From: an uncultured Novosphingobium sp.
Lineage (GTDB): Bacteria > Pseudomonadota > Alphaproteobacteria > Sphingomonadales > Sphingomonadaceae
Length of the DNA stretch: 26,292 nucleotides
Assembly (NCBI GenBank): GCA_946886075.1
Contig: CAMPHR010000038.1
Span: 1 to 26,292 of the forward strand
Direction of reading: 5' to 3'
Within the stretch, counting starts at the first letter, position 1; every line of letters begins with the position of its first letter. The position numbers and the translations under genes are program-made. The notes under the pieces are model-generated. The model was given only the letters and a program-made list of their open reading frames with translations. It did no database searches and was not told where the DNA came from. Below are positions 7,506 through 14,792 of the stretch, one piece after another.

Positions 7506-8954
7506 ATGGCGCGCGACGGCGTTCCCATGCTGATGCTGATCGATGAAGAGCCTGCCCAGCGCAGGCTTGTGTCCGCGCTTGCCGCGCGTGCTGGCTGGCG
7601 CACGATCTTCGCCAATGATGGCGACATGGCGGTCGCGATGCTCGGCACGCAGGACGGCATGCGGCTCGACGCGGTGCTGCTTGATCAATGGATCCCGGGG
7701 CCTGAAGCCACCAGCCTCGTCCGCGAATTGCGCAGCCGCCGCCCGGCGCTGCCCATATTGATCCTGACCGCGCACAACAGCGTCGCCGTCGCCGTGGATG
7801 CGATGCGCGCTGGCGCCACGGACTATCTCGCCAAGCCTGTCGCGCCCGAAAGGCTGCTTTCCGCGCTCAACGCCACCCTGTCGCAGGAGCATGGCAAGGG
7901 CGAGCTCCGCCCGCTGACGGAAAAAATCTCCGCCGCCCTGTCCTTCGAAGATGTCGTCGGCGCAGCGCCGCAATTCCGCGCCGCCCTCGCGATCGCGGCA
8001 AAGGCGGCGCGCGCCCGCGTGCCCGTCCTCATCGAAGGCGAAAGCGGTGTCGGCAAGGATGTGATCGCCCGTGCGATCCATGCGGCCTCGCCCCGCCACA
8101 AGCAGGCGATGGTGACAGTGAATTGCGGGGCCATCCCTGCGAACCTCGTCGAATCGGACCTGTTCGGCCATGAGCGCGGCGCCTTCACCGGAGCCTTCGA
8201 GCGTCAGGTCGGCAAGTTCGTCGCCGCCGACATGGGCACGATCTTCCTTGATGAAGTCAGCGAAATGCCGCTCGATGCGCAAGTGAAGCTGCTGCGCGTC
8301 CTTCAGGATGGCGAAGTGCAGCCCATAGGCGCGCGCCGCCCGGTCCATGTCGATGTGCGGATCATCGCCGCCACCAACAAGCGACTGGTCGATGAGATCG
8401 AGGCGGGACGTTTCCGCGAAGACCTTTATTACCGCCTGAACGTCGTCCAGCTGACGATCCCGCCGCTGCGCGATCGGATCGGCGACGTCCCCGCACTCTG
8501 CCGCCATCTGCTCGCCCGCATCGCCAACCAACCGGGCCTGCGCAGCCTGGGCCTCACCGACGACGCGCTTGCGCTCCTGATGCAGCATGAGTGGCCGGGC
8601 AATGTGCGCCAGCTGCAAAACGCCCTCTTCCGCGCCGCAGTCCTGTGCGAAGGCGACGCGCTGACGCCGCAGGATTTCCCGCAGATCGCCGCCCAGATCC
8701 GCACCCGCGCCAGTGGCGAGCCGCTCCAGCCGCGCCTGCGCTCCGTGCCGACGACGCATCGCGAAGCAGCCGGCATCACCCTGTTCGAAGGCGACGGCCA
8801 TGTTCGCCAGCTTGCGGAGATTGAAGCGGACGTCATCCGCCTCGCCATCGGTCATTATCGCGGCCGCATGACGGAGGTCGCCCGCCGCCTGGGCATTGGT
8901 CGCTCGACGCTGTACCGCAAGCTCGCTGAACTCGGGATCGACAGCGCCGCCTGA
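7506..8954 (+). CDS. NtrC-family sigma-54-dependent response regulator
   Basis: The 482-residue protein has three parts. Residues ~8-125 are a receiver domain with acidic D13-E14-E15, probable phospho-acceptor D60 (LLDQWIPG), T88 and K110. Residues ~148-380 are an AAA+ sigma-54 activator domain with Walker A GESGVGKD (178-185), the sigma-54-contacting GAFTGA loop (225-230) and Walker B GTIFLDEV. Residues ~430-482 are a Fis-type helix-turn-helix with EVARRLGIGRSTLYRKL. It should activate sigma-54 promoters on phosphorylation. ATG 7506 follows an AGAGGGG site; the longer open frame to 7362 lacks one. No histidine kinase lies next to it, so the signal is unknown. It is divergent from the oxidase-IV/pntA genes across a 156-base gap. 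Confidence 0.92.
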   Translation: MARDGVPMLMLIDEEPAQRRLVSALAARAGWRTIFANDGDMAVAMLGTQDGMRLDAVLLDQWIPGPEATSLVRELRSRRPALPILILTAHNSVAVAVDAMRAGATDYLAKPVAPERLLSALNATLSQEHGKGELRPLTEKISAALSFEDVVGAAPQFRAALAIAAKAARARVPVLIEGESGVGKDVIARAIHAASPRHKQAMVTVNCGAIPANLVESDLFGHERGAFTGAFERQVGKFVAADMGTIFLDEVSEMPLDAQVKLLRVLQDGEVQPIGARRPVHVDVRIIAATNKRLVDEIEAGRFREDLYYRLNVVQLTIPPLRDRIGDVPALCRHLLARIANQPGLRSLGLTDDALALLMQHEWPGNVRQLQNALFRAAVLCEGDALTPQDFPQIAAQIRTRASGEPLQPRLRSVPTTHREAAGITLFEGDGHVRQLAEIEADVIRLAIGHYRGRMTEVARRLGIGRSTLYRKLAELGIDSAA

Positions 8955-8969
8955 ACCGCGCTCGCCGGT

Positions 8970-8987
8970 CGGCGCATCGTTGCGCCG
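8970..8987 (+). terminator. Short hairpin after the sigma-54 activator, possible weak terminator
   Basis: CGGCGCA pairs perfectly with TGCGCCG around a TCGT loop, 15 bases after the stop of the response regulator. Only two T follow, so termination would be weak; it may simply mark the gene boundary. Confidence 0.35.
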
Positions 8988-9022
8988 TTGAAATGTCGGG
9001 CGGGCTATGCTTTGGACGGAGC

Positions 9023-9646
9023 ATGAAAAAGCTCAGCCTGGCGACCGCCCTTCCCCTCCTCCTGCTGGTAGCCTGCGGGCGCGCCGAGCCGGTCGAAGAC
9101 ATGCCAAGCCAGGAAGAACTGGCCGCTGCCGCCAACGCCGCAGCGGCCAAGGCGCTGGCGGAAGGCAAGGCGGAGGCAGCCGAGAATCGCAACTATGTGA
9201 ATGACGAACGTGGCTTTTCCATCAGCTTCCCCGAAGGCTGGGAAAAGGACAGCGGCGCCAGCACCCCGGACGGCACCGTCTATCAGGACCCGGGCGCAGG
9301 CGCCGACGTCCGCGTCTTCTGGCAGCGCAATGGCGAGCAGCAGACGCTCCAGCAGGTCGTACAGGCGATGAGCAGCGGTTCGGAAGGCGTCGACGGCGAC
9401 TTCATCGGCGACAATGAATATCGCGGCACGGCGAATGATGGCGAAGGCAATAATGTCGCCGTCCGCCTCCTGCGCCAGCCGGACGGGGGGATCGTCACCG
9501 CGACGTTCGTTTATCCCGAGATGCTGAGCGAACAATATCAGCCGATCGCGAAGCGCGTGCTGGATAGCTTGCGTGTTTTTGCGCGCAAGGGTGCGGAAGC
9601 GGAGACGATGGAGCCTGCGGAAGCGGGGAACGCTGCGGAGCAATAG
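9023..9646 (+). CDS. Predicted lipoprotein of unknown function
   Basis: A 207-residue protein with a clear lipoprotein signal: MKK, a hydrophobic core and lipobox L15-V16-A17-C18, followed by a helical Ala/Glu-rich linker (about 35-60). Residues ~65-190 look like one folded domain starting NDERGFSISFPEGWEKD and containing YRGTANDGEGNNVAVRLL, a pattern reminiscent of PsbP/DUF1795-type small secreted domains, but I do not recognise a specific family. The tail is Glu/Ala-rich. ATG 9023 follows GGACGGAGC; the longer frame from 8993 would spoil the signal peptide. It lies 68 bases after the sigma-54 activator and could be cotranscribed. The envelope location is well supported; the function is unknown. 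Confidence 0.75.
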   Translation: MKKLSLATALPLLLLVACGRAEPVEDMPSQEELAAAANAAAAKALAEGKAEAAENRNYVNDERGFSISFPEGWEKDSGASTPDGTVYQDPGAGADVRVFWQRNGEQQTLQQVVQAMSSGSEGVDGDFIGDNEYRGTANDGEGNNVAVRLLRQPDGGIVTATFVYPEMLSEQYQPIAKRVLDSLRVFARKGAEAETMEPAEAGNAAEQ

Positions 9647-9659
9647 AGCGACATCATCT

Positions 9660-9781
9660 CCCCTCCCGCAAGCGGGAGGGGCCGGGGGTGGGCCTGCGCA
9701 ACGCCAAAGTCGCGCTCAAACGCGAGCCCGGAAGCTCGCTACGCTCGCCCCACCCCTAACCCCTCCCGCTTGCGGGAGGGG
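9660..9781. repeat. Nested palindromic intergenic element, CCTCCC/GGGAGG family (complete copy)
   Basis: Each end is a hairpin of CCCCTCCCGC against GCGGGAGGGG. Inside these lie GGGGGTGGG on the left and CCCACCCCTAA on the right, so the whole element also folds on itself. The core contains GCGCAACGCC and AAGCTCGCTACGCT. A partial relative is at 12254 and a diverged complete relative at 25902. Confidence 0.8.
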
Positions 9782-9810
9782 AATATGTTGAGCCCGCTCG
9801 CTCCCTACTC

Positions 9811-9891
9811 CGTCATGCCAGCGAAGGCTGGCATCTCTCACGACAGCATTCGGCCTAGCCTCACGAGATCCCAGCCTCCGCTGGGATGACG
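9811..9891. repeat. REP-doublet palindromic element, copy A (81 bp)
   Basis: The left arm is a hairpin in CGTCATGCCAGCGAAGGCTG and the right arm one in CCCAGCCTCCGCTGGGATGA; the element ends in TGACG. It is exactly the same length (81 bases) as the copy at 13186-13266, with nearly identical arms and a diverged centre. Confidence 0.85.
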
Positions 9892-9915
9892 AGCCGAATT
9901 AACCCCTCACACCAC

Positions 9916-10731
9916 TCACCCCACCACCGCCTCAGCCCGAGCAACCAATGCCCGCGCCTCCACAACATGCATCCCTTCGATCATCCGCCCCTCAAACCGC
10001 TCGGCCCCGCCCGTCGCCGCCTCGATCAATCGCCGGGCATCGGCCACCGCCTGCGGATCGGGTCCGAACACCTGGTTCGCTACCGGCACCTGGCTCGGGT
10101 GGATCAGCGTCTTCCCATCAAAGCCAAGCGCGTGCCCAGCGGCACACTCCGCTTCAAACCCTGCTTCATCGTCCAGCCGGTTGAACACCCCATCGAACAC
10201 CGCCACCCGCGCCGCGCGTGCGCTCAGGATCACCGACTGCAAGGCGAAATTCAGCCCTTCCCTGCCCGCCGAAGGCGGAATGCCAAGGTCCTGCCGCAGG
10301 TCATTGGTGCCCATGAACAGCCCGGCCGTACCCTCCTCCGCCGCGATGGCGGTGGCCGCCAGAACCCCGGCAGCGCTCTCGATCATCGCAATGATCGGCT
10401 TCTGACAGACGCTGAACACGTCGCGCACCTGCTTGCCATGTTCTACCTTGGGCAGGATCACAAAGTCCGCCGCCGACTTCTTCACCGCCACCATCTCGGG
10501 CCCATGCCACGGCGTCCCCTCAACATTGATCCGGACCGCACAGAGCCGCTTGCCGAAGCCTCCCGCCGCCGCCTCCACCGCATTGGTGCGCGCTTCCTCC
10601 TTCCGGTCGTCGGACACCGCATCCTCAAGGTCGAGCATGACCATGTCGCACGACAGCGTCCGCGCCTTGGCGATGGCGCGCCTGTTCGATGCGGGCAGGA
10701 ACAGCAGCGATCGGGCGTGGCGCAGCAACAT
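9916..10731 (-). CDS. CoA-ester lyase, CitE/HpcH-HpaI aldolase family
   Basis: A 271-residue TIM-barrel protein of the citrate lyase beta/malyl-CoA lyase family. Recognisable elements are RSLLFLPASN at the N-terminus, LDLEDAVSDDRKEEAR (34-49), the substrate-binding arginine R67 (VRIN), E118 in MIESAAGV and D144 in GTNDL, the last two being the expected metal ligands, and the late GKTLIHPSQVPVAN motif. Such enzymes make or cleave CoA thioesters of hydroxy-acids such as malyl-CoA or citramalyl-CoA. Without citrate lyase alpha and gamma subunits nearby it is probably a stand-alone lyase or thioesterase; the substrate cannot be read from the sequence. It stands alone between repeat elements and the divergent stomatin gene. 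Confidence 0.85.
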   Translation of the reverse strand: MLLRHARSLLFLPASNRRAIAKARTLSCDMVMLDLEDAVSDDRKEEARTNAVEAAAGGFGKRLCAVRINVEGTPWHGPEMVAVKKSAADFVILPKVEHGKQVRDVFSVCQKPIIAMIESAAGVLAATAIAAEEGTAGLFMGTNDLRQDLGIPPSAGREGLNFALQSVILSARAARVAVFDGVFNRLDDEAGFEAECAAGHALGFDGKTLIHPSQVPVANQVFGPDPQAVADARRLIEAATGGAERFEGRMIEGMHVVEARALVARAEAVVG

Positions 10732-10831
10732 GACAGGTCTCCTCTTGCGGCGGACGGCCGCCGTTACGGTTTGACTTTCCCCGTTAACGAATCCGCGTCA
10801 TAGTCCAAGTGCTTCTCAGGGGGAGAGAAAG

Positions 10832-11803
10832 ATGCTGACGACCTTCGCGCTGACCGTGACTTTCCTGGTGCTCTTCTATCTGGCCGTAAGCGTCAAGGTG
10901 GTGCGGCAGGGTTATCAATATACCATAGAACGCTTCGGCCGGTTCACCGAAGTGGCAAAGCCCGGCCTCAATTTCTACCCCGCTTTCTTCTATGCGGTCG
11001 GTCGCAAGATCAACATGATGGAGCAGGTGGTCGACATTCCGGGGCAGGAGATCATCACCAAGGATAATGCGATGGTGTCGGTCGATGGCGTCGTCTTCTT
11101 TCAGGTGCTGGACGCCGCCAAGGCCGCCTATGAAGTGTCCGAACTCTATGTCGCAATCATGCAGCTAGCGACCACCAACCTGCGCACCGTCATGGGATCG
11201 ATGGACCTCGACGAAACCCTTTCCAAGCGCGACGAGATCAACGCCCGGCTGCTGTCGGTGGTCGATCATGCCACCAACGCCTGGGGCATCAAGATCACCC
11301 GCGTTGAGCTCAAGGACATCCGCCCGCCCGCCGACATCGTCAACGCGATGGGCCGCCAGATGAAGGCGGAACGTGAGAAGCGCGCGTTGATCCTTGAATC
11401 CGAAGGTCTCCGCGCCTCCGAAATCCTGAAAGCCGAAGGCCAGAAGCAAAGCCAGATCCTGGAAGCCGAAGGCCGCCGCGAAGCCGCCTTCCGCGACGCC
11501 GAAGCCCGCGAGCGCGAGGCGGAAGCGGAAGCCAAGGCGACGCAGATGGTCTCCGAAGCCATCGCATCGGGCAACGCGCAGGCGATCAACTATTTCGTCG
11601 CCCAGAAATATGTCGAGGCGGTAAGCCAGTTCGCCAATTCGCCCAATGCCAAGACCATCCTCTTCCCGGTCGAAGCCACCCAGCTGATCGGCACGCTGGG
11701 CGGTATCGGCGCGCTCGCCAAGGAAGCGCTGGGCGGTGACGGCGCCCCCACAACGCCGCCCGCCCCACCGCGCCGCAGCCCCTTCGCGCAGGGCCAAAGC
11801 TGA
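10832..11803 (+). CDS. SPFH/stomatin-like membrane protease-associated protein (QmcA-type)
   Basis: The 323-residue protein has an N-terminal membrane helix (FALTVTFLVLFYLAVSV), the SPFH/band-7 domain (about 25-185, with VRQGYQYTIERFGRF and QEIITKDNAMVSVDGVVFF), and a long Ala/Glu-rich coiled coil (about 185-245, with LKAEGQKQSQILEAEGRREA). The C-terminal Pro-rich tail is unstructured. Stomatin-like proteins form membrane rings that organise microdomains and proteases. The following NfeD gene overlaps by one base, the standard stomatin/NfeD pairing that strongly supports the call. ATG 10832 has a GGGGGAGAGAAAG site in front. Confidence 0.92.
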   Translation: MLTTFALTVTFLVLFYLAVSVKVVRQGYQYTIERFGRFTEVAKPGLNFYPAFFYAVGRKINMMEQVVDIPGQEIITKDNAMVSVDGVVFFQVLDAAKAAYEVSELYVAIMQLATTNLRTVMGSMDLDETLSKRDEINARLLSVVDHATNAWGIKITRVELKDIRPPADIVNAMGRQMKAEREKRALILESEGLRASEILKAEGQKQSQILEAEGRREAAFRDAEAREREAEAEAKATQMVSEAIASGNAQAINYFVAQKYVEAVSQFANSPNAKTILFPVEATQLIGTLGGIGALAKEALGGDGAPTTPPAPPRRSPFAQGQS

Positions 11804-12246
11804 TGGACTGGCTCGGCATGCTCGACGACCATTGGGGCTGGCTGGTCTTCGCAGCCCTGCTCGGCGTCGGCGAAGTGCTGATGCCCGGCGTGTTCCTGAT
11901 CTGGGTCGCGCTGGCGGCGGCAGTGACGGGACTGATCGCGCTGCTGCTGCCGGTCTCCGTGCCGGTGCAGCTATTGATCTTCGCCCTGCTCTGCCTGCTG
12001 TCGGTCTGGGGCGGTCGCCGCTGGTATGCCGCCAATCCCGTGGACTCGCAGGACCCGCTGCTCAATGACCGCACCGCCCGCCTGATCGGCGAAGTCGTGC
12101 TGGTGGTCGAACCCATCGAAGCAGGCCGAGGCCGCGTGAAAGTCGGCGACAGCGTATGGTCCTGCCGAGGCCCCGACGCACCAGCGGGCAGCCGGGTGCG
12201 CGTCACGGGTGCCGAAGCCTCAGTGCTACAGGTGGAACTGGCGTGA
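11803..12246 (+). CDS. NfeD-like membrane protein
   Basis: A 147-residue short-form NfeD. It starts with two or three closely spaced membrane helices (HWGWLVFAALLGVGEVLMPG and the stretch to about residue 70) and ends in a soluble OB-fold of about 60 residues (LIGEVVLVVEPIEAGRGRVK). There is no serine-protease domain, as expected for short NfeDs. Its ATG overlaps the stop of the stomatin gene (TGATG), so the two are translationally coupled and likely form one membrane complex. Confidence 0.9.
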   Translation: MDWLGMLDDHWGWLVFAALLGVGEVLMPGVFLIWVALAAAVTGLIALLLPVSVPVQLLIFALLCLLSVWGGRRWYAANPVDSQDPLLNDRTARLIGEVVLVVEPIEAGRGRVKVGDSVWSCRGPDAPAGSRVRVTGAEASVLQVELA

Positions 12247-12253
12247 GATCATT

Positions 12254-12343
12254 CCCCCTCCCGCAAGCGGGAGGGGGCTAGGGGGTGGGCTGGCGCAACG
12301 CCGGAGTTTGCTCGTCAACAGCCCCCCGAAAGCTCGCTACGCT
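12254..12343. repeat. Truncated copy of the CCTCCC/GGGAGG palindromic element
   Basis: The left hairpin (CCCCCTCCCGC against GCGGGAGGGGG), GGGGGTGGGC, GCGCAACGCC and GAAAGCTCGCTACGCT match the element at 9660 in order. Then similarity stops at about 12343, and the right half (CCCACCCCTAA and the second hairpin) is missing. The sequence after the break belongs to the base-composition-atypical VOC region. Confidence 0.75.
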
Positions 12344-12499
12344 GCGCGCTCGATTGAAGTGTGGAGCAAAGCAATGTTTTGATGGGTGGGGAGCGAAACA
12401 TCCGCAATCCTACCGCAAGCAACGCGAAGCCGCCGTCGCGTAGCGAACGAATGTACTGTCAAGGATCAAACTCTTTTAAGCACCGCTTTGGGCATGACC

Positions 12500-12955
12500 C
12501 TATGGCTGCTGCTTGGGATCGATACGGACAAGAGCGACGCCGAAACCGCAGTTCGAATGCGTATTCAAAAAGAACTCTTGGTATCGGTTGAACAGACCAT
12601 CAAGATGCTGATCTATCTCCTCCTGTGTGTAATCTAGCGAGTTAACACAACCATAGCCACGACCTGATGCCCGTTCATAAGCCGCGTCTGCATCGTCGAC
12701 GCCGAAACAGACAGTCAAAATACCTTCTCCACGGTGAGCGAGAAACTGCGACACTGCGCTATCTTCTTCTCGGCCCGACATTGGAGCGCACAACTCGATT
12801 CCCGCATCCCATGCGATGGCGACGTTGATACCGAATGGCTCGCCCGTCCAATCAGCATCCATGAAAGTGGCGCCCAATAGTTCGCTATATTGTTGCTTCG
12901 ACTTCTCCAAATTATGGACGGCGATCACAATGCGATCTATTCCCCTAAGCCCCAT
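12500..12955 (-). CDS. VOC (glyoxalase/bleomycin-resistance fold) family protein
   Basis: A 151-residue protein with the paired beta-alpha-beta-beta-beta modules of the vicinal-oxygen-chelate superfamily: DRIVIAVHNLEKSKQQYSEL at the start, GIELCAPM about residue 52, and a second module from LTVCFGVDDADAAYERA. Substrate and reaction cannot be assigned. The first metal-ligand histidine expected at the start of strand one (D-H-x-V) is Arg here, while the glutamate of GIELCAP is kept, so metal binding may be altered. A good GGAGAGG site precedes ATG 12955. The gene is less GC-rich and uses codons unlike its neighbours, and it sits between a broken repeat and a REP doublet, which suggests acquisition from elsewhere. 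Confidence 0.75.
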   Translation of the reverse strand: MGLRGIDRIVIAVHNLEKSKQQYSELLGATFMDADWTGEPFGINVAIAWDAGIELCAPMSGREEDSAVSQFLAHRGEGILTVCFGVDDADAAYERASGRGYGCVNSLDYTQEEIDQHLDGLFNRYQEFFLNTHSNCGFGVALVRIDPKQQP

Positions 12956-13185
12956 AGTACCTCTCCAACTATATTTCGGGTATTTTTTAGGGCCATGCAG
13001 CAGGTAATCAAGGCCACTTTTAGATGACGTTCCTTGAATATGCCGGGTCCGTCGAAAGGGAAGTATTGGAAGATTTTCCGGCCTCGGGGAATACTTGGAT
13101 GGACGTGAGCAGTTGGTCTGCTTTCAGGCGCTGTTCCGCTGCTCATGAATGGCTAAAGGCGGTCGCAAGCCGACCAACTTCACCC

Positions 13186-13266
13186 CGTCATGCCAGCGAA
13201 GGCTGGCATCTTAGTCGATGGCGCTCGGGCTGGCCGCACGAGATCCCAGCTTCCGCTGGGATGACG
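13186..13266. repeat. REP-doublet palindromic element, copy B (81 bp)
   Basis: The arms CGTCATGCCAGCGAAGGCTG and GATCCCAGCTTCCGCTGGGA are almost identical to those of the copy at 9811-9891, the length is the same, and the middle 25 or so bases differ. It closes the right side of the VOC region. Confidence 0.85.
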
Positions 13267-13318
13267 GAAGACGAGGCGTGACCGATAGTCCCACGTAGAG
13301 CCCTGTCGCTCTCCAAAC

Positions 13319-13345
13319 AAAAAGGGCCAGCGTCGCCGCCAGCCC
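13319..13345 (-). terminator. Rho-independent terminator of the ferredoxin reductase gene
   Basis: On the minus strand GGGCTGGCG pairs with CGCTGGCCC around GCGA (nine pairs, two of them G-U), followed by five T. It lies 26 bases past the stop of the reductase gene. Confidence 0.75.
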
Positions 13346-13371
13346 CTATCGTGTAACTAATCTCCGCCAGC

Positions 13372-14187
13372 TTACCCGACGAACGCCCGCTCAATCACGA
13401 AAGCGCCCGGCGCCGCGTTGGAGCCCTCAACAAAGCCCTCGCCCTCGAAGAACGCCGCGAACTGCTTGATCATCTCCATGCTGCCGCACATCATCACGCG
13501 GTCAGTTTCCGGATTGAACTTCTTGTCACCCGAAATGCCTTCGAACAGCGCGCCGCTTTCTACCAGCTTGTCGATCCGCACATTGTTGCGGAACGGCTCG
13601 CGCGTGACGGTCGGCACATAATGGAACTGGTTGGCGGCCTGCTCCGACACCAGCGGGTCTTCCGCCAGCTTGCCGGTCATCTCGTCATGGAAGGCAAGGT
13701 CGCTGACCCGGCGCACCGAGTGGACAACGACGACCTCCTCATAGAAGTCGTACACGTCCGGATCGCGCGCCAGGCTGAGGAAAGGCGCAAGGCCCGTGCC
13801 AGTCGATAGCATGAACAGCCGCTTGCCCGGCAGCAGCGCGTCGGTCACCAGCGTGCCCGTCGGCTTGCGGCCAAGGTAAATCTGGTCACCCGGCTGGATC
13901 AGCTGCAGCTTGGACGTCAGCGGGCCGTCCTGCACCTTGATCGACAGGAACTCCAGTTCCTCGTCCCAAGCGGGGCTTGCCACGGAGTAAGCGCGCAGCA
14001 GCGGCTTTCCATTGTCGCCCTGCAGGCCGATCATCACGAACTCGCCCGAACGGAAGCGGAAGCTTGCCGGGCGGCTGATGCGGAAGCTGAACAGATGCTC
14101 GTTCCAATGCCGCACCGACAGCACGGTTTCGACAGTCAGGGCGCCGGTCGGCTCCAGTACCGGCTTTTCGATCGTCACGTCGCTCAA
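13372..14187 (-). CDS. fpr: Ferredoxin--NADP+ reductase
   Basis: The 271-residue protein is a bacterial-type FNR that moves electrons between NADPH and ferredoxin or flavodoxin through FAD. Visible motifs are the FAD-binding RAYSVASP (65-72), the NADP-site glycine stretch STGTGLAPF (128-136), MMCGSMEMIK near the C-terminus and the end ERAFVG, typical of the bacterial subclass. The longest reading starts at GTG 14211, but GCAGGAG lies eight bases before TTG 14187, giving the expected N-terminus MSDVTIEKPV, so the TTG is preferred. Such reductases often serve oxidative-stress defence and iron-sulfur or heme enzymes. The gene stands alone with its own terminator. Confidence 0.88.
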   Translation of the reverse strand: MSDVTIEKPVLEPTGALTVETVLSVRHWNEHLFSFRISRPASFRFRSGEFVMIGLQGDNGKPLLRAYSVASPAWDEELEFLSIKVQDGPLTSKLQLIQPGDQIYLGRKPTGTLVTDALLPGKRLFMLSTGTGLAPFLSLARDPDVYDFYEEVVVVHSVRRVSDLAFHDEMTGKLAEDPLVSEQAANQFHYVPTVTREPFRNNVRIDKLVESGALFEGISGDKKFNPETDRVMMCGSMEMIKQFAAFFEGEGFVEGSNAAPGAFVIERAFVG

Positions 14188-14360
14188 AACCTTGTCTCCT
14201 GCCAAATCCACTTGGCCAACGCCCGGTCAGGACGCCAGTTGCGTGGCTTTCGCAATAAGTGATGGCGGCGCGAATGCCTTTTCGGCCCCGCCAAGGCAAG
14301 GTGAAAAAACTTTCATCGCCGATAGCTGACGATCATGCCCCGCCAGCTTCAGCCGTATTT

Positions 14361-14672
14361 TCAGCCGAACAGCCCCTTGGCCAGCCTGCTGAGTTCGCCG
14401 ATCGGGCTGCCGTCGCCATCACTGTCGAACAGGCCGCCAAGCTTGCCCAGAATCGCCTCGGGGCCGCCGAACTGCGCGAACAGTTCCTGCAACTTGTCCG
14501 CCGACACGCCATGCTCAGCCGCCGTGGTGGCGAGCGCCGCGACATCGGTTTCGCCAGATGCGATCTTGCCGCCAATCTCGGCCATCAACGCCTGCATCTG
14601 CTCGGCTGAAAGCCCCAGCTTCGCCGCCACTGCTTCCAATCCGCCCACGCTGTTTATCAGTTGGTCAAACAT
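14361..14672 (-). CDS. Small helical protein of unknown function
   Basis: A 103-residue mostly helical, Ala/Gly-rich acidic protein starting MFDQLINSVGGLEAVAAKLG and ending in SRLAKGLFG. The two LGLSAEQMQ / HGVSADKLQ repeats look like a duplicated small helical unit, reminiscent of DUF937/YidB-type proteins, though I cannot confirm the family. GGGATT eight bases before ATG 14672 decides that start over the ATG at 14678. No signal peptide or membrane segment is visible. It lies between the reductase gene and the pckA terminator and is probably transcribed on its own. Confidence 0.65.
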   Translation of the reverse strand: MFDQLINSVGGLEAVAAKLGLSAEQMQALMAEIGGKIASGETDVAALATTAAEHGVSADKLQELFAQFGGPEAILGKLGGLFDSDGDGSPIGELSRLAKGLFG

Positions 14673-14730
14673 CGCCATAATCCCGTTATATTGGGCACCA
14701 GAATAGCACCGCAAGCCGCCGCCCGAAAGC

Positions 14731-14764
14731 AAAAGAGCCGGAAGCAATGCTCCCGGCTCTTTTT
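14731..14764 (-). terminator. Terminator of pckA (symmetrical, T-run on both sides)
   Basis: AGAGCCGGAAGC (14734-14745) pairs with GCTCCCGGCTCT (14749-14760) over twelve positions with one wobble. Flanking A and T runs make it able to end transcription in either direction. It is 29 bases past the pckA stop, so pckA is the likely client. Confidence 0.85.
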
Positions 14765-14792
14765 CAACCTAAGGAAACGGGTAGGCCGCCTG

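Larger units (their letters stand above)
12956..13371. other. Gap of 416 bases: atypical DNA, a repeat, then a terminator
   Basis: The part next to the VOC gene (12956-13185) is relatively AT-rich and holds no convincing gene on either strand. A REP-doublet occupies 13186-13266, and the terminator of the ferredoxin reductase gene occupies 13319-13345. Short open frames across the repeat translate palindrome sequence and are not taken as genes. Confidence 0.6.

Noticed and set aside
7458..8855. 465-codon minus-strand frame opposite the sigma-54 activator
   Set aside because: Antisense shadow; the plus-strand protein has receiver, AAA+ and HTH motifs in frame.
10771..10803. TTGACT followed by TCATAG as a sigma-70 promoter for the stomatin gene
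   Set aside because: The spacing (about 21 bases) is too long for a confident call.
12361..12637. Two small plus-strand frames at the start of the VOC patch
   Set aside because: They overlap the VOC gene antisense, have no ribosome binding site and no recognised similarity.
9660..13266. Repeats considered as a CRISPR array
   Set aside because: Copies are palindromic, far apart, of several types, and have no regular spacers or cas genes.
13024..13281. 85-codon plus-strand frame after the VOC gene
   Set aside because: Its second half translates the REP-doublet (RHASEGWHL and PASAGMTE are typical of translated repeats), so it is not a gene; the first half is unrecognised.
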